Shown: positions 30,492 to 40,202 of the stretch, piece by piece | How the letters are laid out: the number at the start of each line of letters is the position of its first letter | Numbering within the stretch: the stretch's first letter is position 1 | Source: Aneurinibacillus sp. Ricciae_BoGa-3 | GTDB taxonomy: Bacteria > Bacillota > Bacilli > Aneurinibacillales > Aneurinibacillaceae | Reading direction: 5' to 3' | Length of the DNA stretch: 64,000 bases | NCBI RefSeq assembly: GCF_028421645.1 | Contig: NZ_CP116887.1 | Span: 3,784,001-3,848,000, forward strand | Made by a program: the position numbers and the translations under genes | The notes under the pieces: model-generated | The model's input: the letters and a program-made list of their open reading frames with translations, nothing else | Database searches by the model: none | What the model was told of the DNA's origin: nothing

Positions 30492-30596
30492 AGTGAGAAA
30501 AACATCGTAGGCCATAAACTCCATATTCACAAAAGAAGGGGACCTATCGGTCCCAGCAGAAACTAACATTAATGCTTTAAAGCGAAATATACTTCT
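30492..30596 (+). repeat. Nested-hairpin repeat, copy 4 (degenerate: left arm plus tail)
   Basis: Keeps the left end GTGAGAAAAACATCGTAGGCCA (its core at 30499-30508) but has lost the right arm. A tail-like part follows: hairpin GGGGACC-TATC-GGTCCC (30537-30553), then CTTTAAAGCGAAATATACTT (30575-30594), shared with copies 5 and 6. It lies between the mtaB terminator and the Nudix gene. Confidence 0.7.
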
Positions 30597-30604
30597 TATA
30601 CAAT

Positions 30605-30644
30605 TAAAAAGCGGAACAACCGCTAAACCGCGATTGTTCCGCTT
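30605..30644 (-). terminator. Terminator of mtaB operon
   Basis: Hairpin AAGCGGAACAA / TTGTTCCGCTT with an inner stem (CGCGG/CCGCTA region), then TTTTAATTG on the minus strand. It ends the transcription unit that starts at hrcA or dnaJ. Confidence 0.88.
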
Positions 30645-30656
30645 GATTGGCGTTGT

Positions 30657-32003
30657 TTATACAACTGCCGAGGTGCGCGCTTCTTCCAGTACACGGACAA
30701 ATGTCCCCTTTGAATATTCGACACCCGGCTCGTCAAGACGAACTTTACAGATGGCGCCAACAAGAGATTCGTCTGCTTCAAAAATAAGCTTCTGATAGTT
30801 ATCAGAGAAGCCGACATATAAACCGCTGTCTGGCGCTTCTTTATATGGCTCCTCCGGAATGACTTCAAGGACCTGGCCGACAAATTTGCTGGCATAGGCA
30901 ACTTTCATCCGGTTGGACAATTCAATCAGCTCATGGACGCGTTGGTTTTTGATATCCTCGTCCACCTGGTCTTCAAACCGCGCGGCAGGTGTGCCGGTTC
31001 GCTTGGAGTAAGGGAATACGTGCAATTCCGCGTACTCCATTTCTTCAATAAAGCGGAAACCTTCCTGGTACATTTCTTCGGTTTCCCCTGGAAATCCGAC
31101 AATAATATCGGTTGTGATGGCTACATCCGGCATGGCCTTCTTCAGTTTCTCAATGGTCCGGCGGTATTCATCCGTCGTATACTTACGGCGCATACGCTTG
31201 AGTACCGGATCGGATCCAGCCTGAAGCGGTATGTGCAGGTGCCGGCACATTTTGTCTGATGAATTCAGCACCTTGATAACTTCATCGGTAATCTGGCTCG
31301 CTTCGATGGAACTGATGCGAATGCGCTTTAACCCCGGGACTTTTGTATCCAGCTCACGGAGCAAGCGGGCGAGGTTATAATCTTCCAGATCCTCTCCATA
31401 CCCGCCGGTGTGAATGCCGGTCAGCACAATTTCTTTATACCCTGCAGCGACAAGCTTATTCGCCTGTTCAATAACGCTTTCCGGTTTGCGGCTGCGCATC
31501 AGACCGCGTGCCCATGGAATGATGCAGAACGTGCAGAAGTTATTGCACCCTTCCTGAATTTTAAGCGAAGCCCGCGTCCGGTCCGTGAAAGAAGGAACAT
31601 CCAGCTCTTCATACTCACGGGCTTTCATAATATTGCTTACCGCATTTATCGGCTGGCGTTCGCGCAGATTCTGGTTGATATAATCGAGAAGCTTTTCTCG
31701 GCCTGATGTTCCAACCACAATGTCCACGCCTGGGATAGCCATAATTTCATGCGGGGTTGTCTGGGCATAACAGCCCGTTACTGCGATAACCCCCTCGGGA
31801 TTGCGGCGAATCGCACGGCGGATGACCTGGCGGCTTTTCTTATCCCCTGTATTCGTCACGGTACATGTATTAATGACATAGACATCTGCTTTATCTTCAA
31901 ACGAAATCTGCTCATATCCGGCCTCTTTAAAGAGCTGCCAGATGGCTTCCGTCTCGTAATGGTTTACTTTACAGCCTAACGTGTGAAACGCAACGGTTGG
32001 CAT
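30657..32003 (-). CDS. mtaB: tRNA t6A37 methylthiotransferase MtaB
   Basis: Radical-SAM enzyme making ms2t6A at position 37 of tRNAs that read ANN codons. 448 residues. The N-terminal UPF0004 domain has cysteines in TLGCKVN and NTCTVTN. The radical-SAM CxxxCxxC motif is CNNFCTFC near residue 153, and a C-terminal TRAM-like domain covers the last 70 or so residues. The order prmA-rsmE-mtaB is that of B. subtilis yqeT-yqeU-yqeV. Confidence 0.96.
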   Translation of the reverse strand: MPTVAFHTLGCKVNHYETEAIWQLFKEAGYEQISFEDKADVYVINTCTVTNTGDKKSRQVIRRAIRRNPEGVIAVTGCYAQTTPHEIMAIPGVDIVVGTSGREKLLDYINQNLRERQPINAVSNIMKAREYEELDVPSFTDRTRASLKIQEGCNNFCTFCIIPWARGLMRSRKPESVIEQANKLVAAGYKEIVLTGIHTGGYGEDLEDYNLARLLRELDTKVPGLKRIRISSIEASQITDEVIKVLNSSDKMCRHLHIPLQAGSDPVLKRMRRKYTTDEYRRTIEKLKKAMPDVAITTDIIVGFPGETEEMYQEGFRFIEEMEYAELHVFPYSKRTGTPAARFEDQVDEDIKNQRVHELIELSNRMKVAYASKFVGQVLEVIPEEPYKEAPDSGLYVGFSDNYQKLIFEADESLVGAICKVRLDEPGVEYSKGTFVRVLEEARTSAVV

Positions 32004-32041
32004 TGTTAGACCAACTCCTAACTACTTCTATAGTTAAAAAA

Positions 32042-32773
32042 TTATCGTTCGAACTGGTAAGAGACACATGACAATCCATACAGCGCCGCTGTTTCCGTGC
32101 GCAGTATCCGGCGGCCCAGGGAAACACGCATCATTCCGGACTCCTCCGCCGCAAGCGCCTCCTGCTCCTCAAATCCGCCTTCGGGCCCGATTATGAGGAG
32201 AATGCTTGAACCCGCGGGTATACGCTCCAGAGCGAGTGCCAGGGAACCTTCCTCTTTTTCGTATGCAAATAAAGCATAATCAAAACCAGATGCCCGTGCA
32301 AGAAGCTGTTCCCAATTATGCACATTTTCTATAGCCGGAATACGGCTGCGGTGAGACTGTTCTGCAGCTTCCTTTGCGATTTTCTGCCAGCGCTCCAGGC
32401 GCTTTTTTTCTTTTTTATCGTCCAGTTTGACGATAGTGCGCTGGGAAGTGAACGGCAAAAAAGAAAAAGCACCAAGTTCAGTGCCCTTCTGTATGACCAG
32501 TTCCATTTTATCACCCTTGGGCAGGCCCTGAGCAATGGTAACATATACCGGCATTTCACGGATTGGCAGGTCTTCTTCTGTGATACGGGCGGTCACTTCA
32601 TCCGGTCCTAGTCCCTCTATAACGGCTTTAACATCCCTACCCTCGCCATTGCAGCAGATGATTTCATCACCCGGTTCGCTTCGCATCACTTTGACAATAT
32701 GGCTCACATCGTCCCCTGTTATCCTGACAACCGAGTCCGTCATCTGCTGTGGTTTTACGAAGTAGCGCTGCAT
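32042..32773 (-). CDS. rsmE: 16S rRNA m3U1498 methyltransferase RsmE
   Basis: SPOUT-class methyltransferase, 243 residues. The N-terminal PUA-like part (MQRYFVKPQQMTD) is followed by the knotted catalytic domain with LLIIGPEGGFEEQE near 195 and VSLGRRILRTETAA near 215, both hallmark motifs. The start lies one base after the prmA stop, so it is translationally coupled. Confidence 0.96.
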   Translation of the reverse strand: MQRYFVKPQQMTDSVVRITGDDVSHIVKVMRSEPGDEIICCNGEGRDVKAVIEGLGPDEVTARITEEDLPIREMPVYVTIAQGLPKGDKMELVIQKGTELGAFSFLPFTSQRTIVKLDDKKEKKRLERWQKIAKEAAEQSHRSRIPAIENVHNWEQLLARASGFDYALFAYEKEEGSLALALERIPAGSSILLIIGPEGGFEEQEALAAEESGMMRVSLGRRILRTETAALYGLSCVSYQFER

Positions 32774-32774
32774 G

Positions 32775-33812
32775 CTATTTCGCTTCCTTTTCCGCTATGA
32801 TGCACACCCAGCCAGATGTGAGCAAGGTTCTGTCGTACAGGGTTGGCGGCGCAACTTCGTCTGCGGAAGGATAGCCACTGCTTGATTCCCCTTCGTCAAA
32901 CATGTCATGCATGTAATGCGTTTCCCGGACGCGAAAGCCCGACGCGGCCAGCGCCTCTTTCACTTCGTCTTCCTTCTGTGTAATAATGCCTGAGGTAATA
33001 AAAAGGCCGCCTGGCTTTAAAATTGCGGCCGCATCATCCGAAAATCGGACAATGACCTCAGCCAGTATATTCGCCACAATAATGTCTGCGGATCCCTCCA
33101 CCCCATCAAGCAGATTGTTTTGGTTTACAGTCACCCTGTCATCGGTATGATTAAGCTTGACGTTAATGCGAGAGGATTGAACGGCCACTTCATCCAGATC
33201 AAGCGCACGCACAGATCCGGCTCCCAGCTTGGCAGCCGCAATACTTAATACACCTGTGCCGCAGCCCACGTCAATCACCTGCTCTCCTCCCTGGATCACT
33301 TCATCCAGAGCACGAATACAGAGAACGGTAGTAGGGTGGGTGCCTGTGCCAAAAGCCATTCCTGGATCAAGTTCAATGATGAGCTCATCCGGCTTTTTCG
33401 GTGCGTACTCTTCCCAGGTGGGTGTAATCGTAATATGGTCCGAGATTTCCACTGGCTTGTAATACTTTTTCCAGGCGGTCGCCCATTCTTCTTCACGTAC
33501 TTCAGCAAGCAAAACAGTGCCGGGTCCCGCATCAATATCATACAGCACCAGATTGTTCACGGCCTGCTTAATTTGATCGACGGTTTCCCCCAGATAGCTG
33601 TTAACGAGAAGATACGCCTTAACCAGTACGCCCTCCTCCGGGTAATCCTTAGGGGAGAGCTGGTAAATCTCACCGAACTGGTCTTCCCATTCACGCGTCA
33701 AAATCTCAGGATCCTCTATCACAACCCCTGTCGCACCCGCTTCATGAAGAATATTCGCTATCGGTTCCACTGCCTCCTGGGTCGTATGAATGCTAATTTC
33801 GGACCATTTCAA
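32775..33812 (-). CDS. prmA: Ribosomal protein L11 methyltransferase PrmA with C-terminal insertion
   Basis: SAM-dependent methyltransferase of ribosomal protein L11. The N-terminal substrate domain is followed by the Rossmann domain with [20 protein letters not shown] near 180 and the NPPY-equivalent VANILAEVI near 250. At 345 residues it is some 30 longer than usual. The extra residues (about 297-330, [20 protein letters not shown] and following) fall just before the final strand GWVCIIAEK, so this is an insertion rather than a fused domain. The start codon is TTG with AGGGG 10 bases upstream. It lies 51 bases after dnaJ. Confidence 0.94.
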   Translation of the reverse strand: MKWSEISIHTTQEAVEPIANILHEAGATGVVIEDPEILTREWEDQFGEIYQLSPKDYPEEGVLVKAYLLVNSYLGETVDQIKQAVNNLVLYDIDAGPGTVLLAEVREEEWATAWKKYYKPVEISDHITITPTWEEYAPKKPDELIIELDPGMAFGTGTHPTTVLCIRALDEVIQGGEQVIDVGCGTGVLSIAAAKLGAGSVRALDLDEVAVQSSRINVKLNHTDDRVTVNQNNLLDGVEGSADIIVANILAEVIVRFSDDAAAILKPGGLFITSGIITQKEDEVKEALAASGFRVRETHYMHDMFDEGESSSGYPSADEVAPPTLYDRTLLTSGWVCIIAEKEAK

Positions 33813-33863
33813 TGCCTGTCATCCCCTCATCATTTGCCTGCCGGCCAGGCCGGATTGTTTCTC

Positions 33864-34985
33864 TTATAATTCCCCGCGCAGCACTTTTTTCACTTTATCA
33901 AAGAAAGAACTTTCACCGGAGGTTCCCGGTTCCCCGCTAACGTCGCTGAATTCACGAAGCAATTCCTTTTGCTTATCATTCAATTTCGTAGGCGTCACAA
34001 TCATCACCCGTACATGCTGATCCCCTTTACCGGATCGCTGCAGGTGCGGAACGCCATGACCGCGCAGCCGGAATTTTGTGCCGGTCTGCGTGCCAGCCGG
34101 TATTTTCAATTTTACCTTGCCATCCAGTGTGGGGACCTCGATCTCATCACCGAGCGCCGCCTGTACAAACGTGAGCGGAATCTGGCAATAGATGTCGTCG
34201 CCTTCCCGTTCGAAAAACTCATGCGGCTTCACGCGCAGCACGATGTACAAGTCTCCCGGCGGTCCTCCGTTAATGCCAAGTTCTCCTTCTCCTGTCACGC
34301 GCATTCTAGCTCCGTCATCAACGCCAGCCGGAATGTTGATATGGATTTTACGGCGCACTTTTTCTTTTCCTGAACCGTGGCACTTGCTGCATTTGACCGA
34401 AATAAATTTGCCGGTACCCTTACAGGATGGACAAACTCTGCGGTTGACTACGCGGCCGAAAGCGGAGTTCTGAACAACTTCCTGCTGGCCTGAACCGTGG
34501 CAGGTGTCACACGTTTCCACTTTGCTTCCCGGCTCCGCCCCAGAACCATCACACTTGGAACAGGTCGCTTCTTTCGGTATTTCAATATCTGTTTCTTTGC
34601 CAAAAACGGCTTCTCTAAAATCAATCCGCATGGTGTATTGCAGATCGTTACCCTGGCGCGGTGCGTTTGGGTTTCTGCGTCCGCCACCGCCTCCGAAGAA
34701 CATGTCAAAAATGTCTCCGAAGCCGCCAAAGTCTCCTTCGAAACCGCCGCCGCCAAATCCGCCCTGCGGTCCGTCGTGGCCGAATTGATCGTAGCTAGCC
34801 TTCTTGCCTGGGTCACTCAATACATCGTATGCTTCCTGAACCTCTTTAAACTTTGCTTCAGCGTCCGGCTCTTTGTTGCGGTCCGGATGGTACTTCATAG
34901 ACAATTTACGGTGAGCCTTCTTAATTTCTTCAGGTGTGGCTGATTTAGAAAGACCCAATACTTCATAATAGTCCCGTTTACTCAT
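33864..34985 (-). CDS. dnaJ: Chaperone DnaJ
   Basis: HSP40 co-chaperone of DnaK, 373 residues. The J-domain with HPD ([10 protein letters not shown] near 33) is followed by a Gly/Phe-rich linker ([14 protein letters not shown]). Four CxxCxGxG zinc repeats ([32 protein letters not shown]) span about 145-215, and the C-terminal substrate domains follow. The frame has a GTG three codons earlier, but the ATG of [13 protein letters not shown] is better spaced from GGGAG. A hairpin with T-run separates it from dnaK. Confidence 0.97.
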   Translation of the reverse strand: MSKRDYYEVLGLSKSATPEEIKKAHRKLSMKYHPDRNKEPDAEAKFKEVQEAYDVLSDPGKKASYDQFGHDGPQGGFGGGGFEGDFGGFGDIFDMFFGGGGGRRNPNAPRQGNDLQYTMRIDFREAVFGKETDIEIPKEATCSKCDGSGAEPGSKVETCDTCHGSGQQEVVQNSAFGRVVNRRVCPSCKGTGKFISVKCSKCHGSGKEKVRRKIHINIPAGVDDGARMRVTGEGELGINGGPPGDLYIVLRVKPHEFFEREGDDIYCQIPLTFVQAALGDEIEVPTLDGKVKLKIPAGTQTGTKFRLRGHGVPHLQRSGKGDQHVRVMIVTPTKLNDKQKELLREFSDVSGEPGTSGESSFFDKVKKVLRGEL

Positions 34986-35037
34986 TGTTTTCACTCCCGC
35001 TCGCTTTACATCATAACTTTCATCTTAACAGGACTCA

Positions 35038-35078
35038 CTAAAAAAAGTCAAAGCCAAGTTTCCCTGACTTTGACTTTT
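35038..35078 (-). terminator. Hairpin with T-run between dnaK and dnaJ
   Basis: Arms AAAAGTCAAAG / CTTTGACTTTT with a 14-base loop, followed on the minus strand by seven or so T residues. It looks like a partial intrinsic terminator that would lower dnaJ and downstream expression relative to dnaK. Confidence 0.75.
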
Positions 35079-35091
35079 GCCTGCTTGTTTC

Positions 35092-36945
35092 TTATTTTTT
35101 ATCGTCTTCGTCAACTACTGTGTAGTCAGCGTCTACTACATTATCATCTTTTTTGCCTGCATCGGCACCAGGCTGGCCCTGCTCTGCCTGCTGTTGTGCT
35201 GCCATTTGTTCGTAGAGCTTAACAGACAACTGCTGTACAACTTCCTGCAGTTCGTCCTTTGCTGTACGGATGGCTTCGATATCTGAGCCTTCCAGCGCAG
35301 TTTTCAACTTATCTTTCGCCGCGTTCGCTTTGTCAATATCAGCCTGATCGACTTTATCGCCCAGGTCTTTGACAGCTTTGTCTGTTGCGAAGATCAGCTG
35401 ATCGGCTTCATTGCGCAGTTCTACCTGCTCTTTACGCTGCTTGTCGGACTCGGCATTTTCTTCTGCTTCACGAACCATGCGCTCGATTTCTTCGTCGTTT
35501 AAACCGGAGGAAGACGTGATCGTAATCTTCTGCTCTTTGCCTGTGCCAAGATCTTTAGCTGATACATTTACGATACCGTTCGCATCGATATCGAATTTAA
35601 CTTCGATCTGTGGAATGCCGCGCGGTGCCGGCGGAATATCCGTCAGCATAAAGCGTCCAAGCGTTTTGTTATCCGCAGCCATTGGACGTTCCCCTTGGAG
35701 CACATGGATATCAACAGAAGTCTGGTTGTCGGCAGCTGTAGAGAATACCTGCGCTTTGCTAGTCGGAATCGTGGTATTGCGGTCAATCAGTTTCGTCATG
35801 ACACCGCCCATTGTCTCGATGCCGAGTGAAAGAGGGGTAACGTCAAGCAACAGGATGTCTGTAACATCGCCTGTTACGATACCGGCCTGGATTGCAGCAC
35901 CAAGCGCTACCGCTTCGTCCGGGTTAATGCCTTTGTGTGGTTCTTTGCCGATGAGCTTGCGGATCGCTTCCTGAACGGCCAAAATCCGGGTAGAACCCCC
36001 AACAAGCACAACCTTATCAATCTGGGAAGGCGACAGACCCGCATCAGACAGCGCCTGGCGGGTTGGGCCCATCGTGCGCTCTACAAGGTTAGCTGTTAAT
36101 TCGTCGAATTTCGCACGGGTCAGGTTTACCTCCAGGTGCTTCGGTCCCGTTGCATCAGCTGTAATAAACGGAAGAGAAATCGTAGTGGTGACAACACCGG
36201 AAAGGTCTTTTTTCGCTTTCTCAGCCGCATCTTTAAGACGCTGCATAGCCATGCGGTCCTGCTTAAGGTCAATGCCGTTCTCTTTCTTGAATTCACTCAC
36301 CAGGTAGTCAATAATGGCCTGGTCGAAGTCATCACCGCCCAGACGATTGTCCCCGCTAGTCGCAATAACGTTAATTCCTTTTCCTTCTTCTTCATCGTTG
36401 TTAAGCTCAAGGATAGACACGTCGAATGTACCGCCGCCAAGGTCGTATACAAGAATCGTGTGGTCTTCTCCTTTATCCATACCGTATGCGAGCGATGCCG
36501 CTGTCGGTTCATTTACAATACGCAGAACCTCAAGCCCGGCAATCTTACCGGCGTCTTTTGTTGCCTGGCGCTGGCTGTCATTGAAGTAGGCAGGAACGGT
36601 AATTACCGCCTGCGTTACAGACTCACCCAGGTAGGCTTCAGCATCGGACTTAAGCTTCTGCAGAATCATCGCGGAAATTTCCTGAGGTGTATAATCCTTG
36701 CCTTCAAGCGTTGTTTTATGAGCTGTACCCATGTAGCGTTTAATAGAAGCCACGGTGTTATCAGGGTTTGTAATCGCCTGGCGCTTCGCGGCTTCACCCA
36801 CAATGCGCTCCCCGTTCTTAAAGGCAACCACAGAAGGAGTGGTGCGGTTTCCTTCCGGATTTGGAATAACAACCGGCTCTCCGCCTTCCATAACAGCAAC
36901 GCAGGAGTTGGTTGTACCTAAGTCAATCCCAATTACTTTAGACAT
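35092..36945 (-). CDS. dnaK: Chaperone DnaK (HSP70)
   Basis: 617-residue HSP70. The nucleotide-binding domain opens [20 protein letters not shown], contains [16 protein letters not shown] near 170 and VLVGGSTRI near 310, and is followed by the substrate-binding domain and an acidic C-terminal tail ([17 protein letters not shown]). AGGAGG is 8-9 bases before the ATG. It is fourth in the hrcA-chaperonin-grpE-dnaK unit and works with GrpE and DnaJ. Confidence 0.98.
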   Translation of the reverse strand: MSKVIGIDLGTTNSCVAVMEGGEPVVIPNPEGNRTTPSVVAFKNGERIVGEAAKRQAITNPDNTVASIKRYMGTAHKTTLEGKDYTPQEISAMILQKLKSDAEAYLGESVTQAVITVPAYFNDSQRQATKDAGKIAGLEVLRIVNEPTAASLAYGMDKGEDHTILVYDLGGGTFDVSILELNNDEEEGKGINVIATSGDNRLGGDDFDQAIIDYLVSEFKKENGIDLKQDRMAMQRLKDAAEKAKKDLSGVVTTTISLPFITADATGPKHLEVNLTRAKFDELTANLVERTMGPTRQALSDAGLSPSQIDKVVLVGGSTRILAVQEAIRKLIGKEPHKGINPDEAVALGAAIQAGIVTGDVTDILLLDVTPLSLGIETMGGVMTKLIDRNTTIPTSKAQVFSTAADNQTSVDIHVLQGERPMAADNKTLGRFMLTDIPPAPRGIPQIEVKFDIDANGIVNVSAKDLGTGKEQKITITSSSGLNDEEIERMVREAEENAESDKQRKEQVELRNEADQLIFATDKAVKDLGDKVDQADIDKANAAKDKLKTALEGSDIEAIRTAKDELQEVVQQLSVKLYEQMAAQQQAEQGQPGADAGKKDDNVVDADYTVVDEDDKK

Positions 36946-37002
36946 GATAAGACTACCTCCTAGAATGTATATATAAGAATGGAATCAATTAAACACAAGC
37001 TT

Positions 37003-37605
37003 TTATGAGCTAACCTTCACCATAGAAGGGCGGATTACGCGATCCTTTAGCCTGTAGCCCTTCTGAAACTCTTCAATGATAATGCCAGGCGCGTAATCGC
37101 TGCTTTCTTGCTGCATGACAGCCTGATGAAGATTCGGATCAAACGGCTCGCCTACACCCGGAAGCGGTGTAACCTCTTCCTGTACGAGAATTTGCTGCAG
37201 CTGGCGGAACACCATATCAACACCTTCCACGAGGTTGTCGAAGTCTTTTGTTTCTTTACTTGCTGAAACAGCACGATCAAAATTGTCGATGATCGGGAGC
37301 AAAGCTTCGATTACTTTCTGGGAAGCGTATTTATGAAGTTGTTCCTTCTCCTTGTTCACACGTGTGCGGAAGTTTTGCAAGTCTGCCTGTGCCCGCAGGA
37401 ATTTGTTGTAGTTTTCCTCTTTTTCCTGCTGCAGCTGTTCGATCTGAGCCAGCAGCTGTTCCTCCCGGCTTACAGGTTCAGCGTGATCCTGAGCGTTACC
37501 GGACTCGCCCGCTGTTTCAACGTTTTCGTACCCGCCTTCTGCAGATTGCTCCGGCGTGGTCTCTGTCTGTGCTTCTTGTGTTTCTTTTTGCATATCGCCA
37601 GCCAT
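37003..37605 (-). CDS. grpE: Nucleotide exchange factor GrpE
   Basis: 200-residue GrpE, releasing ADP from DnaK. An acidic, Glu/Gln-rich N-terminal region (about 1-60) leads into a long coiled coil (LLAQIEQLQQEKEENYNKFL) and the C-terminal beta domain with FDPNLHQAVMQQE. GGGGGG stands before the ATG and the gene begins 11 bases after the chaperonin stop, so the two are tightly linked. Confidence 0.96.
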   Translation of the reverse strand: MAGDMQKETQEAQTETTPEQSAEGGYENVETAGESGNAQDHAEPVSREEQLLAQIEQLQQEKEENYNKFLRAQADLQNFRTRVNKEKEQLHKYASQKVIEALLPIIDNFDRAVSASKETKDFDNLVEGVDMVFRQLQQILVQEEVTPLPGVGEPFDPNLHQAVMQQESSDYAPGIIIEEFQKGYRLKDRVIRPSMVKVSS

Positions 37606-37616
37606 GTGATGCCCCC

Positions 37617-39140
37617 CTATTCTTCTTCGGATTTCATGCGGATAATGGTATGTATGCGCAGGATAGCCTGGCTCACTTCTCCGGCTGTTTTTAGCGCATG
37701 TATTTTAACAAGCGCGGGGTCAACCACCCCTGCTTGCAGCATATCCGCACACCGGCCCGTATCAAAATCCATACCAACACTGTTTGTTCCGGATTCAACC
37801 TGGGCCGCCTTCACCATTTCAACTTTTTCCAGCGGATTAAATCCTGCGTTCTGAACCATCTGGGACAGCGGTTTGCGAAGCGCATTGGCCACCGCTTCCA
37901 CACCGAAGCCCTCCATTCCCTTCAGGCTCGTTCGCCACTGCTCTATCTGGTGGGAAAGGTAGATTTCAATACTTCCGCCGCCAGGCAAATAACCGGCTCG
38001 AATACAAGCCTGCATGGCTGAGGCGGCATCTTTAGCAATCCGCTCCCTCTCTCCTACTACTTCTTCAGTAGATGCGCCGATGAGCATCGTTGCGGTTGGT
38101 TTGCCTGCACCATGCATGATGCGCACCTGGCCGAGCGTTTCCTCAAATTCAACTCGTTTTGCCCTTCCAATGTAGCGTGTTAGCTCATCGACACTCTTAT
38201 TCAGACCTGTCCGCTTTAGCGTGCGGGCACCTGTGTGGTCGGCCACCCGCTGCCGATCGGCCTTGCTTACTCTGTGTAGCACCATAATCCCGTTGTCGAT
38301 GCAAAATTCCTCAGCGATGCTGTCACAGCTCTTCTCTACCACGACGGTGTTGATGCCAAGCGCCACCAACTTCTGCAGATTGCACGTGTAGCCTTCCTTT
38401 AGATCCAGATAGCGCTGGAAACCCCGCTCTGTGCCCAGCGCTTCATCGTCAACCTCTTCCGGCGCCAGCGCATCACCCAGAACGAGCAGCTTTACATCCT
38501 CTATCTGTTCCGGCATTTCTTTGGACAGCGGCCGCTGATTCATTAGCACGCCGTGAATGACTTCATTGTCTGCTCCTTCTTTTGCGGTAACAAGATCGCT
38601 GAAGCGAAAATCGTTTTCTAACATTTTTGCCTCTCCGATCAGTTTTGCACCCTCCATGATAAGATGGGCAATATCCTCATGTTCCCGGCCTGCAATCAAT
38701 GAAATATGATAGAGTTTCTCATCATCCATGCTTGTTATGCGCACAGCCGTTTTCTCCAAAATGCCGACGGCTTTAGTAATTCCCTGCCGAATGCCGGATA
38801 TCACTTTCGCAACGGGCACACCCCGGCTAACCTGGCTCGCTCCCTCGGAAACAAGAGCAGCGGCGAGCAGGGTAGCCGTTGTTGTGCCATCGCCCACTTT
38901 GTCCTGCTGGGCACGTGCTATATTTATAACCATGCGGGCAGCGGGATGTTTAACTTCCATCTCTTCCAGAATGGTTACCCCATCGTTCGTAATGATGACA
39001 TTGCCGTTTTCATCCACCAGCATCGTATCGAGCCCTTTAGGCCCGATGGTTCCCTCAACAGAACTGGCAACCGCCTGTACGGCATTTACATTGTGAAGCA
39101 GGGTAGAAAGCCGCTCCTCGCCGGTCTTATTCTCGCCCAT
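37617..39140 (-). CDS. Group III (archaeal thermosome-like) chaperonin in the hrcA-dnaK operon
   Basis: 507-residue HSP60 of the archaeal/eukaryotic branch, not GroEL. ATP-site motifs are GPKG (33-36), TNDGVTILEEME (51-62) and GDGTTTAT (83-90). The catalytic-type Asp is in AKDAASAMQ, ahead of LPGGGSIE. The C-terminus VVDPALVKIHALKTAGEVSQAILRI follows thermosomes. An apical insertion (about 225-255, ALGTERGFQRYLDLKE) corresponds to the helical lid, so no GroES partner should be needed. There is no GGM tail; it ends SEEE. It lies 15 bases after hrcA and 11 before grpE, behind a CIRCE operator. Related bacterial genes, first shown in Carboxydothermus, occupy the same dnaK-operon site and are called Group III chaperonins. 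Confidence 0.93.
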   Translation of the reverse strand: MGENKTGEERLSTLLHNVNAVQAVASSVEGTIGPKGLDTMLVDENGNVIITNDGVTILEEMEVKHPAARMVINIARAQQDKVGDGTTTATLLAAALVSEGASQVSRGVPVAKVISGIRQGITKAVGILEKTAVRITSMDDEKLYHISLIAGREHEDIAHLIMEGAKLIGEAKMLENDFRFSDLVTAKEGADNEVIHGVLMNQRPLSKEMPEQIEDVKLLVLGDALAPEEVDDEALGTERGFQRYLDLKEGYTCNLQKLVALGINTVVVEKSCDSIAEEFCIDNGIMVLHRVSKADRQRVADHTGARTLKRTGLNKSVDELTRYIGRAKRVEFEETLGQVRIMHGAGKPTATMLIGASTEEVVGERERIAKDAASAMQACIRAGYLPGGGSIEIYLSHQIEQWRTSLKGMEGFGVEAVANALRKPLSQMVQNAGFNPLEKVEMVKAAQVESGTNSVGMDFDTGRCADMLQAGVVDPALVKIHALKTAGEVSQAILRIHTIIRMKSEEE

Positions 39141-39155
39141 AGATTCTCCTTCTCT

Positions 39156-40187
39156 CTATTTCGTTTTATAAAGATGCGAAAGCAGTTCGGAGAGATTAGT
39201 AGCGAGCCCGTCAAGGATACCGATGACTCTCCCGTATTCCATGCGCGTCGGCCCCAGTATGCCAAGTGTGCCAATGGGCAATCCGTTCAGATGGTAGGTC
39301 GCGGTTATGATGCTGCAGTTGTTTACTGCCTCCTCATTGTTCTCCGTACCTATCCGCACCTGGATGCCTGATTCGTGCGAGTCAAATAACCGCACCACCA
39401 TATCATTCTGCTCAAATAATGTCAGAATATCCCTTGCTTTATCCACATCACGGAATTCAGGCTGCATCATGATTTTGGAGGCGCCCTTCATCACAATCCG
39501 CTCATCGTTCGGCTGTGTCAGTGTTTCTTCGAGCACTGCAATCATCTGCTGGTACTGCTTCAGAAAGCGGCCTAATTCCCTGGAAACCTCAGTTGTCACC
39601 CGTTCTCTAAGCTCATTCATTGCAACGCCAACGAGCTTCTCATTCAGCAAGTTGACTACCCGTTCCAGCTCACCGTGGGAGATTTCTTCGGGGATCTTAA
39701 TTTTCTTGCTTTCAACCTTACCCGTATCCGTAACAAGGATAACAACAGCCTCATTGTCAGAGATGGGAAGAAGCTGGAGATGTTTAAGCTTTGTATGGTT
39801 TATTTCGTGTCCTAATATAATCGATGTGTAATTCGTAAGGCTGGTAAGAATCCCTGCTGCCTGATTCATAACCTGTTCAAGCTCATAGAAACGTTCAGCA
39901 AACAGCTGGCGCATCTGGATGAGGTCTGAAGGCTTCGTAAAAGGAGCCTTTACCAGCTGATCCACATAAAAACGGTATCCTTTATTGGAAGGAACGCGCC
40001 CGGCGGATGTATGCGGCTGTTCAATGTAGCCATGCTCTTCTAAATCTGCCATTTCATTTCGGATTGTCGCTGAACTGTAGCCAATTTCTTCTCGTTTGGA
40101 AATGGTTCGCGAACCGACCGGTTCTGCTGAACGGATATAGTTGTTGATTAACGCATGTAGAATAAGCTGTTGTCTTTCTGTCAGCAT
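39156..40187 (-). CDS. hrcA: Heat-inducible transcription repressor HrcA
   Basis: Repressor that binds CIRCE and is kept active by a chaperonin (GroEL in the studied cases). 343 residues. The N-terminal winged helix opens MLTERQQLILHALINNYI with SSATIRNEMADLEEHGYI near 40-57; the IDL and GAF-like regions follow. AAGGAGAGGG precedes the ATG, 15 bases after the CIRCE element. The adjacent gene encodes a non-GroEL chaperonin, which raises the question of which chaperonin modulates this HrcA. Confidence 0.97.
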   Translation of the reverse strand: MLTERQQLILHALINNYIRSAEPVGSRTISKREEIGYSSATIRNEMADLEEHGYIEQPHTSAGRVPSNKGYRFYVDQLVKAPFTKPSDLIQMRQLFAERFYELEQVMNQAAGILTSLTNYTSIILGHEINHTKLKHLQLLPISDNEAVVILVTDTGKVESKKIKIPEEISHGELERVVNLLNEKLVGVAMNELRERVTTEVSRELGRFLKQYQQMIAVLEETLTQPNDERIVMKGASKIMMQPEFRDVDKARDILTLFEQNDMVVRLFDSHESGIQVRIGTENNEEAVNNCSIITATYHLNGLPIGTLGILGPTRMEYGRVIGILDGLATNLSELLSHLYKTK

Positions 40188-40202
40188 ACAACCCTCTCCT
40201 TG

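Noticed and set aside
35411-36921. Several long plus-strand frames opposite dnaK, grpE, lepA and deoC
   Set aside because: They are antisense shadows of strongly conserved genes, lack ribosome-binding sites and resemble no known proteins.
37617-39140. The thermosome-like gene as contamination from an archaeal sequence
   Set aside because: It sits inside a bacterial operon with 15- and 11-base gaps, bacterial Shine-Dalgarno sites and the same base composition as its neighbours. Bacterial Group III chaperonins are known in this operon position.
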